DNA of 64,000 nt from Parastagonospora avenae f. sp. tritici 18332-5 (lineage: Eukaryota; Ascomycota; Dothideomycetes; Pleosporales; Phaeosphaeriaceae), in contig JAFJTR010000035.1 of the NCBI GenBank assembly GCA_022559985.1, positions 124,001-188,000 on the forward strand, given 5' to 3'. The notes under the pieces are model-generated. The model worked only from the letters and a program-made list of their open reading frames with translations. It was not told the origin of the DNA and searched no databases. The position numbers were made by a program, and so were the translations under genes. Position 1 is the first letter of the stretch; every line of letters starts with the position of its first letter. Of this stretch, positions 41,947 to 53,429 are shown in pieces.

Positions 41947-42479
41947 TGCCTGCTTGTTTGACTGCCTTTCTTCCTGCACATACTGCGAACATGTTCAAAA
42001 ACTATACCCCTTAGTCGGCTCTTTTAGGGCACGATATCATGACGAGTTTATTTTTTCCTGAGATGGCATGATAGGTGTTCTTTGTATCAGCCCAGATTGC
42101 GGGCTTGTAATTTCCGGATATCCACTTCTGCGAAAAGGCGTTTATGTTAGGATAGGGTGCATAGCTTCGGCGTTTTCCAGCATCGATCCAGAGCTCATGC
42201 GGACATTCAGGCATAGAAGCCCTGGGGGTTCGTGCCATGCATTACGAATAGAGAGAATACATACACATCATTCACATGTCTTGTCTTTGCTCATTGTACA
42301 CGTGATGAGGCTGTTGTTTACATAGGCGACGCGAGAGGCGGCCGCTCGGGGGTGCCCCGCCGGCCCCGCAGACGCGATGGTAGCTCTGGCTCGCAAACAT
42401 CAAACTATCACACTTCGCAACACCAGTCTACTCTGTCCTTGCATTCGTTGGACATGTTCACCCAACTTGATCAACCCTA
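41947..42479. other. Intergenic, no gene seen
   Basis: Spacer between two + genes. A very GC-rich patch at about 42325-42385 lies some 100 bases before the ETP1-like start and could be part of its promoter. Confidence 0.4.
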
Positions 42480-44643
42480 ATGCCGGAGTATTTCTTTCAT
42501 CTCACTTTTGAGCTGTACCCCTCTCGCTCTTCCTCGAACACAGCGTACAACCCGCCGCCGCAGACAGACATCTTTACCTCTGAGCTCCCGGCACATCGAA
42601 AGGCTTCCTGGGGGTCAATCTCACCGGGCCCGAAAGCCCACGATAGCTCCCATAAACTGGTTTCAACGAGCAAGGACGCTGCCCAGCTGCCTGCTGCCCG
42701 CGAACGGCTACAGCCAACCCGTCGATTCAGTCACCTCACGCGACCGTCCTTATCCGACCACCACGATAGCCCCGTACCTGTGGTCAAGCCACCGAAACGA
42801 CCCGGACATAGGCGGACACAGAGCTTCGCCCACAGAGATTGGCGATTTGCCGCCATATCCATTCTCAGCATCGATATGAGTGCTAGCAATGGCGACGAGC
42901 TCACTCGGGTGCACTCCAAGTCGCTCAAACATGCTGCGCAAGCACAGAATTCGGGCGGTCTGGCGACAAAGGGCAAATTCATACCCTCTGATCTGAAAGA
43001 CACAGAGGTCGGCTGGGGTGTGGTGCACCTTTACCGCGATGGACAAGAGACGCCGGGTCTGTACGATGAGGTTGAGGGAGCTACCAAGGACTTCAACGAG
43101 GAGGACTGCACTACACTTTGCATCTTGGCAGTGCCATCTTACATGACGCCATCGGACTTCTTGGGCTTTGTGGGAGAGCGGACAAGGGAAGACGTATCGC
43201 ACTTCCGGATGATCAAGACGAGCAGGGCAAACAAGTACATGGTGCTGATGAAGTTCCGAAGTGCCAAACACGCGAGAGAGTGGAGGAAAGAGTGGAATGG
43301 CAAGGCGTTCAACAGCATGGAGGTGAGATACAATTTTGCTATGAGACATCTGCTTTAGCTAACAAGAACAGCCCGAGTACTGCCATGTCGTCTTCGTCAA
43401 ATCAATAAACTTCCAGAACGGCGACTCGAATCGTGATCCTACCTCGTACCCCGACCTGACCAACGATCCGTTTGCCCCAGCCCCAACCAAGCAACCGACT
43501 GCCCCTATACCACCAGCGGCTGGCGTCTCCTCACCTGTTGAAGCACCCTCAATGGCGTCCTCTCTCACAGCGAAGCCACACGCACCTCCGACACCCGCAC
43601 TCGTCGAGCTCCCTACGTGTCCAGTCTGCCTCGAACGCATGGACGAGACTACAGGTCTGCTCACCATTCTCTGCCAACACGTCTTCCACTGCGCCTGTCT
43701 CGAGAAGTGGCGCGGCACAGGCTGCCCCGTATGTCGCTACACCCAGAACGATGCCTTCACCTCCAACCGCGGCGCAGACGGCGAAGCCCCCGACAACGAA
43801 TGCAGCGTATGTGGGTCCACAGAAAACCTCTGGATCTGTCTGATCTGCGGCAACATAGGCTGTGGCCGCTACGACTCAGCCCATGCCTTTGCACACTACG
43901 AAGGCACCTCGCACACCTACGCCATGGACGTCGTCACCCAGCACGTCTGGGATTACGCGGGGGACGGCTACGTGCACCGCCTCATCCAGAACAAAACCGA
44001 CGGCAAGCTCGTCGACATGCCTGCGTCGACTCACGCCGGCGGCATGACTGGCTACGCCAACGATACCGTGCCCCGCGAGAAACTGGATAACATGGGCATG
44101 GAATATGCATACCTACTTACCTCGCAGCTCGAGTCCCAGCGCGCGTACTTTGAAGAACAACTTGAGCGCGCCGTAGACAAAGCCGCCAAAGCCGCATCTT
44201 CCGCCGACGAAGCCTCGCGCTCCGTCGCTTCTCTGTCGCAAAAATTCTCTCACCTGAGCACCCAGCACGACGACGCGCAACGCACCATCTCCGCCCTGGA
44301 AAAAGAACTCGACCGCCATAAAGAAAAGTCTACCGCGTCCGCCGATCTCGCCCGCAAACTAATGAAGCAGTACAAAGAAGAACAGACCATCAACGAGAGC
44401 CTGCTGGCGCGCATCAAGCACCTGGAGAAAAAAGCCGAGGACGCGGATCACAAGGTCAGGGAGATACAGGCGCAGAAAGAAGATTTGGAGGAGCAGAATC
44501 GCGATTTGAGTTTTTTTATTAGCGGGCAGGAGAAGTTGAGGGAAATGCAGAGGGGGGAGGGGTTGGAGGAGGGCGAGGTGGAGGGCGGGACGGTGGAGGT
44601 GGCGGAGGTGAAGAAGAGGAGGAAGGGGAAGAAGAAGGCTTGA
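42480..44643 (+). CDS. ETP1: BRAP2/Etp1-like RING and UBP-type zinc-finger protein, 704 aa
   Basis: Two exons, 42480-43322 and 43372-44643, phase 0. The intron has a GTGAGA donor and a GCTAACA branch. The N-terminal extension of about 130 residues is Pro/Ser/His-rich. A BRAP2-type RNA-recognition-like domain follows (LCILAVPSYMTPSDFLGFVG to PEYCHVVFVKSINF), running across the intron. Then come a RING-H2 finger (CPVCLERMD...CQHVFHCACL...CPVCR) and a UBP zinc finger (CSVCGSTENLWICLICG...CGRYDSAHAFAHY) that binds ubiquitin C termini in this family. A long coiled coil covers residues 540-660. Yeast Etp1 and human BRAP have the same order and act as ubiquitin ligases or signalling regulators. The first ATG is used; a shorter start is possible because the tail is not conserved in my memory. 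The 3' 190 bases are strongly G-rich. Confidence 0.9.
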
Positions 44644-45179
44644 TTTTTAGGATGGGATTGGATCGGCGTTTGGGATGGGATGGGATAGTGGATTACTAGA
44701 GATACCCCCTTTAGACATTGATTTGACCCTGGCATGGGACATAAGTCAAATCACACATTCACCACCACACCTTCAGTCTCTTCTAACAATGCAAATAAAT
44801 CGTATTTGTTATCCAATTCCCCTTCCCTATCCCAAGCACCCAATTCAACCTCATTAAACGCCAATTTCTCATAAAAGCAAAGCAAGCTAAAAAACAATAT
44901 ATATACACATGTTTCATGTTCATGTCCGGAGAAAAGCGGTCGTTAGAGTCGTGTCGTGGCAGGTCGTGCGTGTGCTCCAGTCATTCTGGCTAGCGGGTGG
45001 GTAAAGGGAGAGACTGAGAACATGAGTTAACGCCCTAGGAAAGAAAGATGTCGTTGAAGAAATACTGAACAATCTTGAGTCGGTATGGTGTATCCAAAGT
45101 CGTATCCAGAAGGTGATTCGAAAGAAGCATTGATCCAAGAAAGCCAGATGGAAGTATGCCCAAAACCGACACGCAGCGC
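44644..45179. other. Convergent spacer, no gene seen
   Basis: 3' flanks of the ETP1-like (+) and GBD/FH3 (-) genes. AT-rich at 44780-44920, consistent with two polyadenylation regions. Nothing else recognised. Confidence 0.45.
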
Positions 45180-47874
45180 TCAAATCCAATCATCATCATC
45201 CCTCTTCGCCCCTCCAACGCCAATCTCCTTTTCAAAGCTCAATCCAAGATCGAACTTGGGAGCCTGAATCTGCGGCGCGAGCTCCGCCTTCTTCTTCGGA
45301 CTCTGCTTGACGGGCGAGCTAACCGCGCTCTTCCCATCGCCCGCACCCATGCGCACAGTCTTGACGTCCCAGTCATCTTCAAGCGCGGCGCCGATCCACA
45401 CCTTGACGCTATCGTGCACGGCGCCGTAGTACTTTGGATTGCACGCGCGCAAATGACCCATCAGTTTCTCGAAGCCCGACACCTTGAATTCCTGGCGGAG
45501 GGCATTGCGAGCTTCGCGGGTGGGGAGAGAGGCGATGAGGCCGTTGAGCAGGTCAATGTGTGTGGCGAGGTAATTGGTGGCATCCCATTCTACGCCGCCG
45601 ACATAGGGAGCTGCGGGGACGATGGCGCGCTGGCCAGGGAAATGGGTCTTGGCGTAGGATTTGGCAGAGTCCTTCGGAGCTGGAGGGACGGGGACTACGT
45701 TGAGGTGGTGGATGAAGATCCAGAAGACTTCTTTGGTAACGTTGCTCATCTCCTTGCACCATACTTGGTATGGACGCGGCTGGTACATCTGCAGGATGAA
45801 GGGCACTGTTGAGGACTCTTTCTCCTTGACAGGATCTTTGAGGTAGTTCAGCAGCTGAGTGGCGCGTGTCTCGAGTTCCTCTTCTGGAGCCATGGAGATG
45901 TGGGCGAAGATGATCTCGATGATGAGCTCACGCGTAGTGAACTCGCTCGGGCCCTTGTGTTCCTCGTCAAACAGCATAGCAAGGAGGGCTGGATAGAGTG
46001 TGGGTGAGATCTCGTTGAGTTGCTTTAGCGCAGTTGCGGTCGTGCACAACCCCTTCAGGCATCGGAGAAGCTCATGAAGAAGAGTGTCCTCGTGATCCTC
46101 GCGCCATTCGATCTCCATGATGCGATGGAGGAGAGCGACTAGCTCGGTCATGCCACCCTCCAGGATGAAGTTATCAACCCAATCGACTGTCTCGTTTCGG
46201 AGCAGCAATCGAAGTTTGTGGAGCTTGCCGACTTCGACGTTGCCTGGCTTCGGCGTCTTCTTGAGGTATTTGATGAACTCATCTGCCTTTACGGACTTCA
46301 CTCCATTCGACACAGACCGATCCGAAGAGGTAGAGGCTAGTGACCTCGTGGAAGGCGATTTCGGTATGTTCACTGCCTTGGATGATGTCTTCCTCTCGTT
46401 GGCGTCTGGCTTCTGTTTTTTGGTGGGAGAATCACTCCGGCTGAATGTGAAAGTCCTGCTTCGCGGGCGTTCGCGCTTAGATGAGCCCGACTTGTCCGTG
46501 GGTGAAGTAACAGTCTCTTCTTCCATTGCTTCATCCCGCGACTTGTTGTTCCTCGTGTGGCCCGGCTTTTGCGTGGGCCTACCATCGCTTTCGCCAATGG
46601 ATGAGTGCGCAGACGTGGTCCTCGATGCTGATGGAGTGTCAAGCTTGTGCATGCGAACAAAGTCAGCCTTGACCTCAAGCTTCAGTGTCCGCATCTGAGC
46701 ACGTTGGTGTGTGGGAATGTTTCGTGATTCCTAATCTAGTCAGTGATGTTCGGCTGCACAGTTCAATTACACATACCAAAACTTCCTCAAACTCGGAATC
46801 CACCGTCTGCGGGTCAAGCTTGGTGGGCGAAGTCGGAGTCTCCATCTGTCTGGACTTGCCGTTGAAGGCAGCAACAGCAGCCATGACCCTGTTAGGCTTC
46901 TTCGTCGCTGGAGCTGGCTGAGGGGCAGGCCTTGACGTCTCGTCCTTCCTGCTGGTGTCGGTGCTGGAGCGACCCATTGGTGGTCTCGCTGCCGTGTTCT
47001 TGGACGGAGAAGGGTCCCTGCTCCTACCCCCGTTGCCTTTCGTGTCCGACAATGGCACTCGCTCGCCGCTTTTCTTGCGGGTGAAGGTCTCGAGCAGGCC
47101 GGTGGAGGTGCTCTTAGGAACTACCATCGACTTGGGTCGCTCTTTCGCAGCGGGCTTCTGCTGTAGCGACGGCAGCCCATAATCGAAGAAGTTGCGCTGC
47201 TTCGACGGAGAGTACTGTTGTGGTGTGTATAGCGCAATCTCGTCTTCGACGCTCCTTCGGTGGTCGTTCAACGGCACTCGGCTTGTGGTGGTGACTTCCT
47301 GCAGTGGAGTCGAGCTGAACTCGGCCCAGATGGGAGGACGCGGCGGTTCGGAGGAATTCGCTGAGTTGGGTGGTGTCGTGTTTTCCTTGTCTCTCGGCTG
47401 CTTCACGGGCGACTGGGACCTTTCCTTCGACCTACCCTTGCCGAACATGGCAGCCAGGTTGGTCGACGACTTGGTCTTCTTTGGCTTGTCTCCCACAATT
47501 TCCTCCTCGCGCGGCCGCCTCACATCCATCGACTTCTTGTCCTTTGGCTTCTCTTCCTTCTTCGCCAGTGACCGGAGCGAGACGGAGCTGAGCGTCTTCT
47601 TGTGCAAGCTCTTAGGGCGGCTCTGCTTTTGCGGAGACGGCGGATTGATAGGAATGTTCTCTGTGCGTGTACCAGCCCGGAGCTGGCTGTGCGGGTGGTC
47701 CGGAGGTAGCAATGGCGCCTGGAAGTTGGCGACAGGCATGTACGGGGCGTTGACAGCTTGGTTCTTCTTCAGCTCCATGCCGTCCGAGATGGCGCGCTTG
47801 TGTGTCTTGTTCACAAAAGCCTTGAGCACCGTCGACGGCTTGCTGCGCCGGTTTCCTGCTTCGGGTGTCGCCAT
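45180..47874 (-). CDS. GBD/FH3-domain protein (formin N-terminal-like, Rid1-type), 882 aa
   Basis: Two exons on -: 47874-46777 and 46730-45180, phase 0, with a GTATGT donor and TAG acceptor. Residues 1-350 are basic, Ser/Pro-rich and disordered. From LDPQTVDSEFEEVL across the intron into ESRNIPTHQRAQMRTLKLEVKAD the sequence reads like the GTPase-binding domain of a diaphanous formin. The FH3/armadillo part follows (EFIKYLKKTPKPGNVEVGKL, RLLLRNETVDWVDNFILEGG, LHELLRCLKGLCTT). The protein then ends with a short basic and acidic tail (DDDDWI), with no FH1 polyproline or FH2 actin-nucleating domain. Fungi are known to have such proteins, annotated Rid1 or GTPase-binding protein. The expected role is binding a Rho-type GTPase at polarity sites, possibly competing with formins. 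The domain call is strong; the binding partner is inference. Confidence 0.82.
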
Positions 47875-48513
47875 TGCGCAGGTTTGCGAGCACTTGCAAG
47901 TTGGCGAAGGCGTGGTAAGAATTACGCGGCAGTAGAATCGAAAGTCAGACCAGCGAGGAAAGTCATGAAGGAGCCTGAGCTATAGCAGAGCAATCGCGGG
48001 CATATCAGAGAAAGTGACCATGGTCGTTGCAGCCCGCGGGTGGGCATAAACAGACTGGGGTATCTCCACAGCAACCGATGACGCTAGAACATCCATGCAT
48101 GCCCGCACACTTCAACGCCACGACCACTCTCATCTCGTCTCGCATGGCCTTTTTCTCGAATTTAGAATTTGATTGACGTCGTATTTAATGCACCGCAAAA
48201 AAGTCTGAAAGGGTCGGGATGCTTTTCTTGGGTCGCGGTGTAGAGCTAATGCCGGCATCCGCGACACCTGCATGGTCGCTACCCTTGTATCGTAGCCTAC
48301 CACAGTTGCGCAGTGTCAAAGAACACAATTGAGCTAAGTCGTTCTCCATCTTGGTAGGTCCATTATTCCCAAATTCAAATGTTGCATTGTTGTAGTATAG
48401 AAGCGAAACTATCAATACTATAGCCATCAAATCTCAAGTCGCCCACACATCAAAGAAAGTCAGTCCTAACCTCTCCCCATCGTTCCCCACCTCCTCACAG
48501 ACAGAACATCACC
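47875..48513. other. Intergenic, no gene seen
   Basis: Spacer between two - genes. The first 200 bases are presumed promoter of the GBD/FH3 gene. The open frame at 48185-48430 is short and unsupported. Confidence 0.4.
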
Positions 48514-50251
48514 TCAGAACAACCTCGCACTCCTCCCCATCATCTCCCCAAACCCAACCAACGGCCCCGCAATCTCTGCTCCAGATACTCCACACCCCTC
48601 AGTACTAACACAAATCCCCGCCGTCGTCCCCGTGCATGCGCAAAACTCCTTTACACAAACAAAGCCCACGTTGCAACTAGCAGTCGCAGAGCAGCGCACA
48701 GGCTGTGGCTTTGCCGGATCGTCCTCTATGCACTTGAACTTGGCCGAGTCGAAGCAGACACCGCTTCCCTCCGATTCTTTGGCGCATGCGCAGGACGAAG
48801 TACCATTGTTGCTGTTGCAGATACGAAGGAGTTCGCAGTTGGAGTCGCAGGCTGTGGACGTGCAGACGCCGTTTGTGCAGGCTTTGCCCGCGCTGCATTT
48901 GTTGCCACACACGCCGCAGTGGTCGTTAGAGGTGCGGAGGTCCTGGCAGCTGCCGTTGCAGACTGCTACACCGTTACCTGTACAGATGGGGGTAGGTGTG
49001 GGGAGACCTGAGCTTGAGGTCGAAGAGGTCAGAGTAGTGAGGGTGGATGATTGAATCATGCTGGAGCTGGAATTGGAAACTGTAGAAGAGGAGCTGGAGA
49101 TGCTGCTGCTGGATGATGGCAGTTCCGAGCTAGCAGACGAGGAGGAAGGCAAGGATGATGACCCAGTTGTGCCAGCCGTCGAGGTGATGTTCGCGCTACT
49201 CGTGGATGAGAGGGATGCAGTGTCGCTGCTAGACACCGATGAAGTCGCCGTGCTGCTAAAAGTGCTACTCCCAGAAGTCGAACTTCCAGTGCTGCTGAGA
49301 GAGTTGGAGCTACCAGTGCTACTGGACGGCGAGGACGGGCCCGTACTGGTAGACGAAGAAATCGTTCCATTAGTACTGCTAGAAGAGCTGATCGTCACGG
49401 AACTGGACGAGCTTGCACTGCCTGTGGAGCTGGCGCTGCTAATAACCGAAGTGATCGTGGCCGAGCTACTAATTGAAGGACTGCCCGAAGACGACTCAGA
49501 TGACAGGCTACTGGTCGAGGAGACGCTGCTCAGAGTTCCATTAGAGGATGTAGAGCTTGATGGAATGACGATTGAGCTGGACGGCGGAGGGCATGCCGGA
49601 CCAGTAGTCAGCGTGTTGGTGAACGTTGCTGTGATGTACGACGTGCTTGTCTGTAACCTCTTAGTTTACGGATTCAAGATGATTTCGGATTTGGCGTACC
49701 GTGCTGAGCAGTGTGATCGTCGCAGAAGTGATACCAAATTCCGACTTGCAGGAGCATGCACTCCTGTAGTTCCCTGTGTCGCACGCGCCGGTAGCAGAGG
49801 TAGGAACTGCGCCGAAGATAGTCGTTGTGATAGATGTGGTAGGAGGTACCACAGTCAGAGCATTTGTACCTTCTGCTCCATACATCAAACCAGCAGTCAC
49901 AGGGATTGACGTCGAGGTAGGTGTGGAACTAGTAAGGCCCGATGGTGTGATACAGGACACAGTCGTTGTGGTTAAAGTGACTTCTGCAAAGGTACTTGTA
50001 ACACTATTTCCGGTTAGCCTACGACGTAGACATATCGAGTTCTGAAATTACAGAGGATAGATGAGCTCGGTCGTCGTCAAGTGCCTCTCACAGGAGACGA
50101 CTCCAAGCACGGGTACCAAGTTGGGATCATTGCCCCATACCGCCCTGTAGCAGTTGTTATGTTGGCAACTATCCCGCTGCTTAACACGAAGATTCGCTGC
50201 TCGAGTGAGCGAAAGGCTGCCTAAAGTGATGAGAGTAAAGAGGAGCATCAT
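48514..50251 (-). CDS. Secreted Ser-rich protein with C-terminal Cys-rich (Stig1-like) module, 543 aa
   Basis: Three exons on -: 50251-50052, 49994-49700 and 49650-48514. The phases fit (2, then 0), with a CTAAG branch in intron 2 and a less usual AAG acceptor in intron 1. It starts MMLLFTLITLGSLSLTRA, a clear signal peptide cleaved near residue 18-19. A Thr-rich N-terminal part with a few Cys follows. Next is a 180-residue stalk of almost pure Ser/Thr, expected to be O-glycosylated, then about 130 residues with more than 20 Cys (CNGSCQDL, NDHCGVCGNKCSAGKAC, SCACAKESEG). The NDHCGVCGNKC piece resembles Stig1-type motifs. There is no hydrophobic GPI-anchor tail; it ends GEMMGRSARLF. It is likely a wall-associated or secreted protein, perhaps an adhesin or surface effector; no specific function is assigned. 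Intron calls rest on frame continuity only. Confidence 0.72.
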
Positions 50252-51565
50252 GACGAGCGAATGTTGTCGAGGAAGCCGATAGCCGCAACCATGGACGCCA
50301 TCACCAGCTGCTTATATACGTTTCATACCGTCCAACTGAGTTCGTGGGGCCAGGGTCTTCGTTGCATCTCCGTTCGTAGCTTCTGCCATCTCTCCTTCCC
50401 CAAGAATGACGCCGCAACGGTGATGGCGTATCTGCATTACTTTGTGTTTGTATCGCTTGGACCAAAGAGTAATTCGCGTATCATTTTGAACATGGATTCC
50501 AGCTCTATCAACGGAGGAACACGGAGAGCAGAGCGATGGTCGCCCTCTATCGACAGAGCACCTGCCCAGAGTGGAGTAGGAGCATAGTCAGAGTAGACAT
50601 GTGATCGTATATAGCGCCTTGGTACGGTCGATGCATCACCGAGCAGAGCTAGATGCAGCATCTTGCATAGCTTCTTCAACATTATGGCGGCCTAGACAAG
50701 CTCGAACCTTAGAGTCGGTTACGTGAGCTTGTACAGCATGCTGCAGTACAATTGATAATACATGTAACGCAGGAACGCAGCTGCACCGTGGAGGCTGGTG
50801 TCAGAATGATTCGTCTATGCAGGTACGCCGTCACTCTGAACAACTAAATGTATGGGCTAAGACAACTGTTGAACGAACTTCCCTCATGTGGAGAGACATG
50901 CGTCGACCTCGGACTGTGGCGTACATGTGATCCCGATCATCGAAGAACCAGTAGTGGTTGGCAATCCCAAGTATGCCTTCTGCTGTGATCCGAATTGAAA
51001 AAGATCTGATTTCTCGGTCATAATACCAGTGGTCATTGGAGACACAAAACTGACTTTCCGTCTGCAGGGCCTGAAACAATGATCAAATTGTGATTGCTGC
51101 TTCTGCAAGCCATGCTCGAACAGCTGCGCGTGGCGAGACTTAAGTGGCGGCTTTGCAAAACAGTTTGGGTGCCTAGTTGAGCTGCCTCAGGATGATCTAA
51201 TGGCTGAGCAGGGCCTATATGCGTATGGACGTCCTAACGGTTCCGCATCGACCAATGTTTGCAAAATCTTTTCTCACACACGGAGAAGGTATTTGGGCCG
51301 GCCATAGTTGCGAAACAATGTGGCTTGAGCATCAGCGCGACAGACCTGCTGCTAGAGTACCTTGAAAGGTTGACCCCATCGTTGGTACGGATGTTGAAAT
51401 GACAAAGAGTGAGACATGTGGATGTTTTTACGAAATAAAGACGGAAAATAATGCCAAATGAGGCGTGTGGAATCATAATAGCATCGAGCGTAGTTGATTA
51501 TTCAAAAATATGCAGTCATTGAGACTTCCTTGTTTGGGCGCCACCTGCCCATAAATGGCCATAGT
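50252..51565. other. Intergenic, no gene supported
   Basis: About 1.3 kb between two - genes. The open frame 50261-50587 (+) overlaps the promoter of the Ser-rich protein gene and shows no domain. The 51200-51500 part is AT-richer. No repeat or RNA gene recognised. Confidence 0.4.
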
Positions 51566-53045
51566 TCAAGCTGGCGGCAGGAAGTTGGCAAACAGCATGC
51601 CTTGTGCTATAGCATACGATATCATACCGCGGACAATCCATCGGCTTTGTTGCTGGGGCTTAGAATGACCAGAGGTTGCAGAATCGTCAACGAGCCATGT
51701 AGCAATCATCATGTACCACGTCGGGTAACCGGAAGCCAGCCGGTTGACAATCTGGACATGAAAGCTGGCAATGGCGGCCACAGCTAGCGCGAGCTGCGGG
51801 AGCGCTAATTCAGGAACGTAGTGCGCGGTGGCTGAAGTGTCTGTTGGATCGCTAGTCGCACCATGTTGGGGTACAGGACGCCCATGCAACAGTGGCTTGA
51901 GGGAGCTGCAGAGTACCGTTTCGCTAGATACGAGCAGCAACCAAAGCATCGGCGCTGCCATCACGAAAAGAGGTACATTTGGGAGAGTCCAGTAACGGAA
52001 TAAACCGACATTCCTTACCAAAGTTAGACCGATGTCCCGAGACACGAGGGTGTACTTACCAGTAATGGCTTTGTACCCATGAATAGATACTCGGGATTGT
52101 CCTCTTGCACCAAGGCGGACTACCAACACTGCGGTCGCCAGTGCAGTACTCGGTATATGCGAGGCATTGTGGCCAGATGAATCCCAGGGCAATGATGCTA
52201 CCTGCCACACAGGTGACGATGATCCTCCGCATGTCATGTACGGTCAGCCGCATTGAGAAGACTCGGGGTAAGTATCTGGCAACGTCATACAGGAGTATCA
52301 AGCCACTCAGCAAGCCATTGCCTCGCATTAAGGTAGCAAAGCCGAAAACGATGCCCGAGCCCAGCTTGTAAGCATCTTCACGGGGATCGTACCGCTGACT
52401 TTGAGCTCGGATTCTTGACCGCGCATAAAGGAGCATTCCAGTGATGTTGAGCAGCGAAAACGGAGCTTCCGCATAGGGCGATGAGAGAAACAACGAAGCC
52501 GGATTCATCACATGTAAGATTGCTCCAATATAGGCAACCCGATGCTTTCGCCGCGGATCCGCCGTGATGTTCAGAAGTTGGTACAATGCAAGGACCGAGA
52601 GTAGATGGCACACATTCGAGACGACGATTCCAGTCATAAGGTACTGCTGTAACGCAGGTTTGGATCCGCCGTTGAAGTCCATTTGGATGTCAACGGTGCC
52701 TTCATGTCAGGATATGAAGCACTTACACTGTCCTACGTAGTCTAGGAGCCATGAGTACGCCCAGCTGAACGCCCATTCCTGCTCGTAAGCTTTACCCCGC
52801 TCAGCAGCCTTGATGAAGTATAGTGAATCCCAACGGAACAAGTTGAGTGCGAGTCGATCGGACCAAGACGCGACGGAAAGGTTCACGTGCCTATCGACGC
52901 GGGGGTCAACGAGTATGAGCGCCGAGGTGTCATATCCAGGGCCGGGACAAAACGTTGCCAAGACATGCAGCAAGGTCTTCCATAGCAAGAAGATGACGAC
53001 CAGCTGCGTCGACCGATTTCTTCTCCCACTGTTTGGTGTTCCCAT
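51566..53045 (-). CDS. GPI18: GPI mannosyltransferase 2 (PIG-V/Gpi18), about 468 aa
   Basis: Exons on -: 53045-52727, 52699-52060 and 52013-51566 in the model that keeps all frames. Intron 2 is normal (GTAAGT, CTAAC). Intron 1 in this model is only 27 bases (52726-52700). A longer choice uses a weak GTAGGA donor just upstream and a TTACAG acceptor near 52646. The protein has about eight hydrophobic helices. Family landmarks are LNLFRWDSLYFIKAAERG with the acidic catalytic-type residue after RW, YEQEWAFSWAY, FGFATLMRGNGLLSG, CTGDRSVGSPPWC and NVGLFRYWTLPNVPLF. PIG-V adds the second mannose to the GPI precursor in the ER lumen. The ATG at 53045 is chosen because upstream codons have no ATG. It is divergent from ribosomal protein gene eL8, 384 bases away. 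Confidence 0.92.
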
Positions 53046-53429
53046 GCTGAGGAGTAGCTGTAGTGATAGTGTCGTGATTGGCCGGTCGCGTCTGCCCACT
53101 AGCGCTACGGATAAATGTAACGCCGTCCGCCCACTTTCGCTAAACGCTGATATCGACGAACATTTGCGATTCCTCGATTTTTCTTGTCAAGTTCAACTTC
53201 GTCGACCGCCGCCAACAACACACGGTAAGCGCATACCCACACTCTGATTGCTCTCGAGCACATCAATCGCATGCAATCCATCATGATGGACCATGTCGAA
53301 TACACAGATGGCTTGAGCGTAGAATGGCAGAAATGCCATTCTCGCTCTTACGAGATTCAGAACCTAATTAGTGGATGAGCATTCGCTAATGGTTTCTGTT
53401 CTCTATGACAGCCTCGACAATAAGTAAAG
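53046..53429. promoter_or_regulatory. Bidirectional promoter region GPI18 / eL8
   Basis: 384 bases between divergent start codons, so both promoters must lie here unless leaders are very short. No specific motif was recognised with confidence. A GACAGCCTCGACAATAAG stretch directly before the eL8 start could include a leader splice acceptor, which cannot be decided by eye. Confidence 0.55.

Noticed and set aside
49058..49909. 283-codon frame on + rich in Glu, Leu and Val
   Set aside because: Antisense of the Ser-rich stalk (AGC/TCT codons) and crosses the splice sites of that gene.
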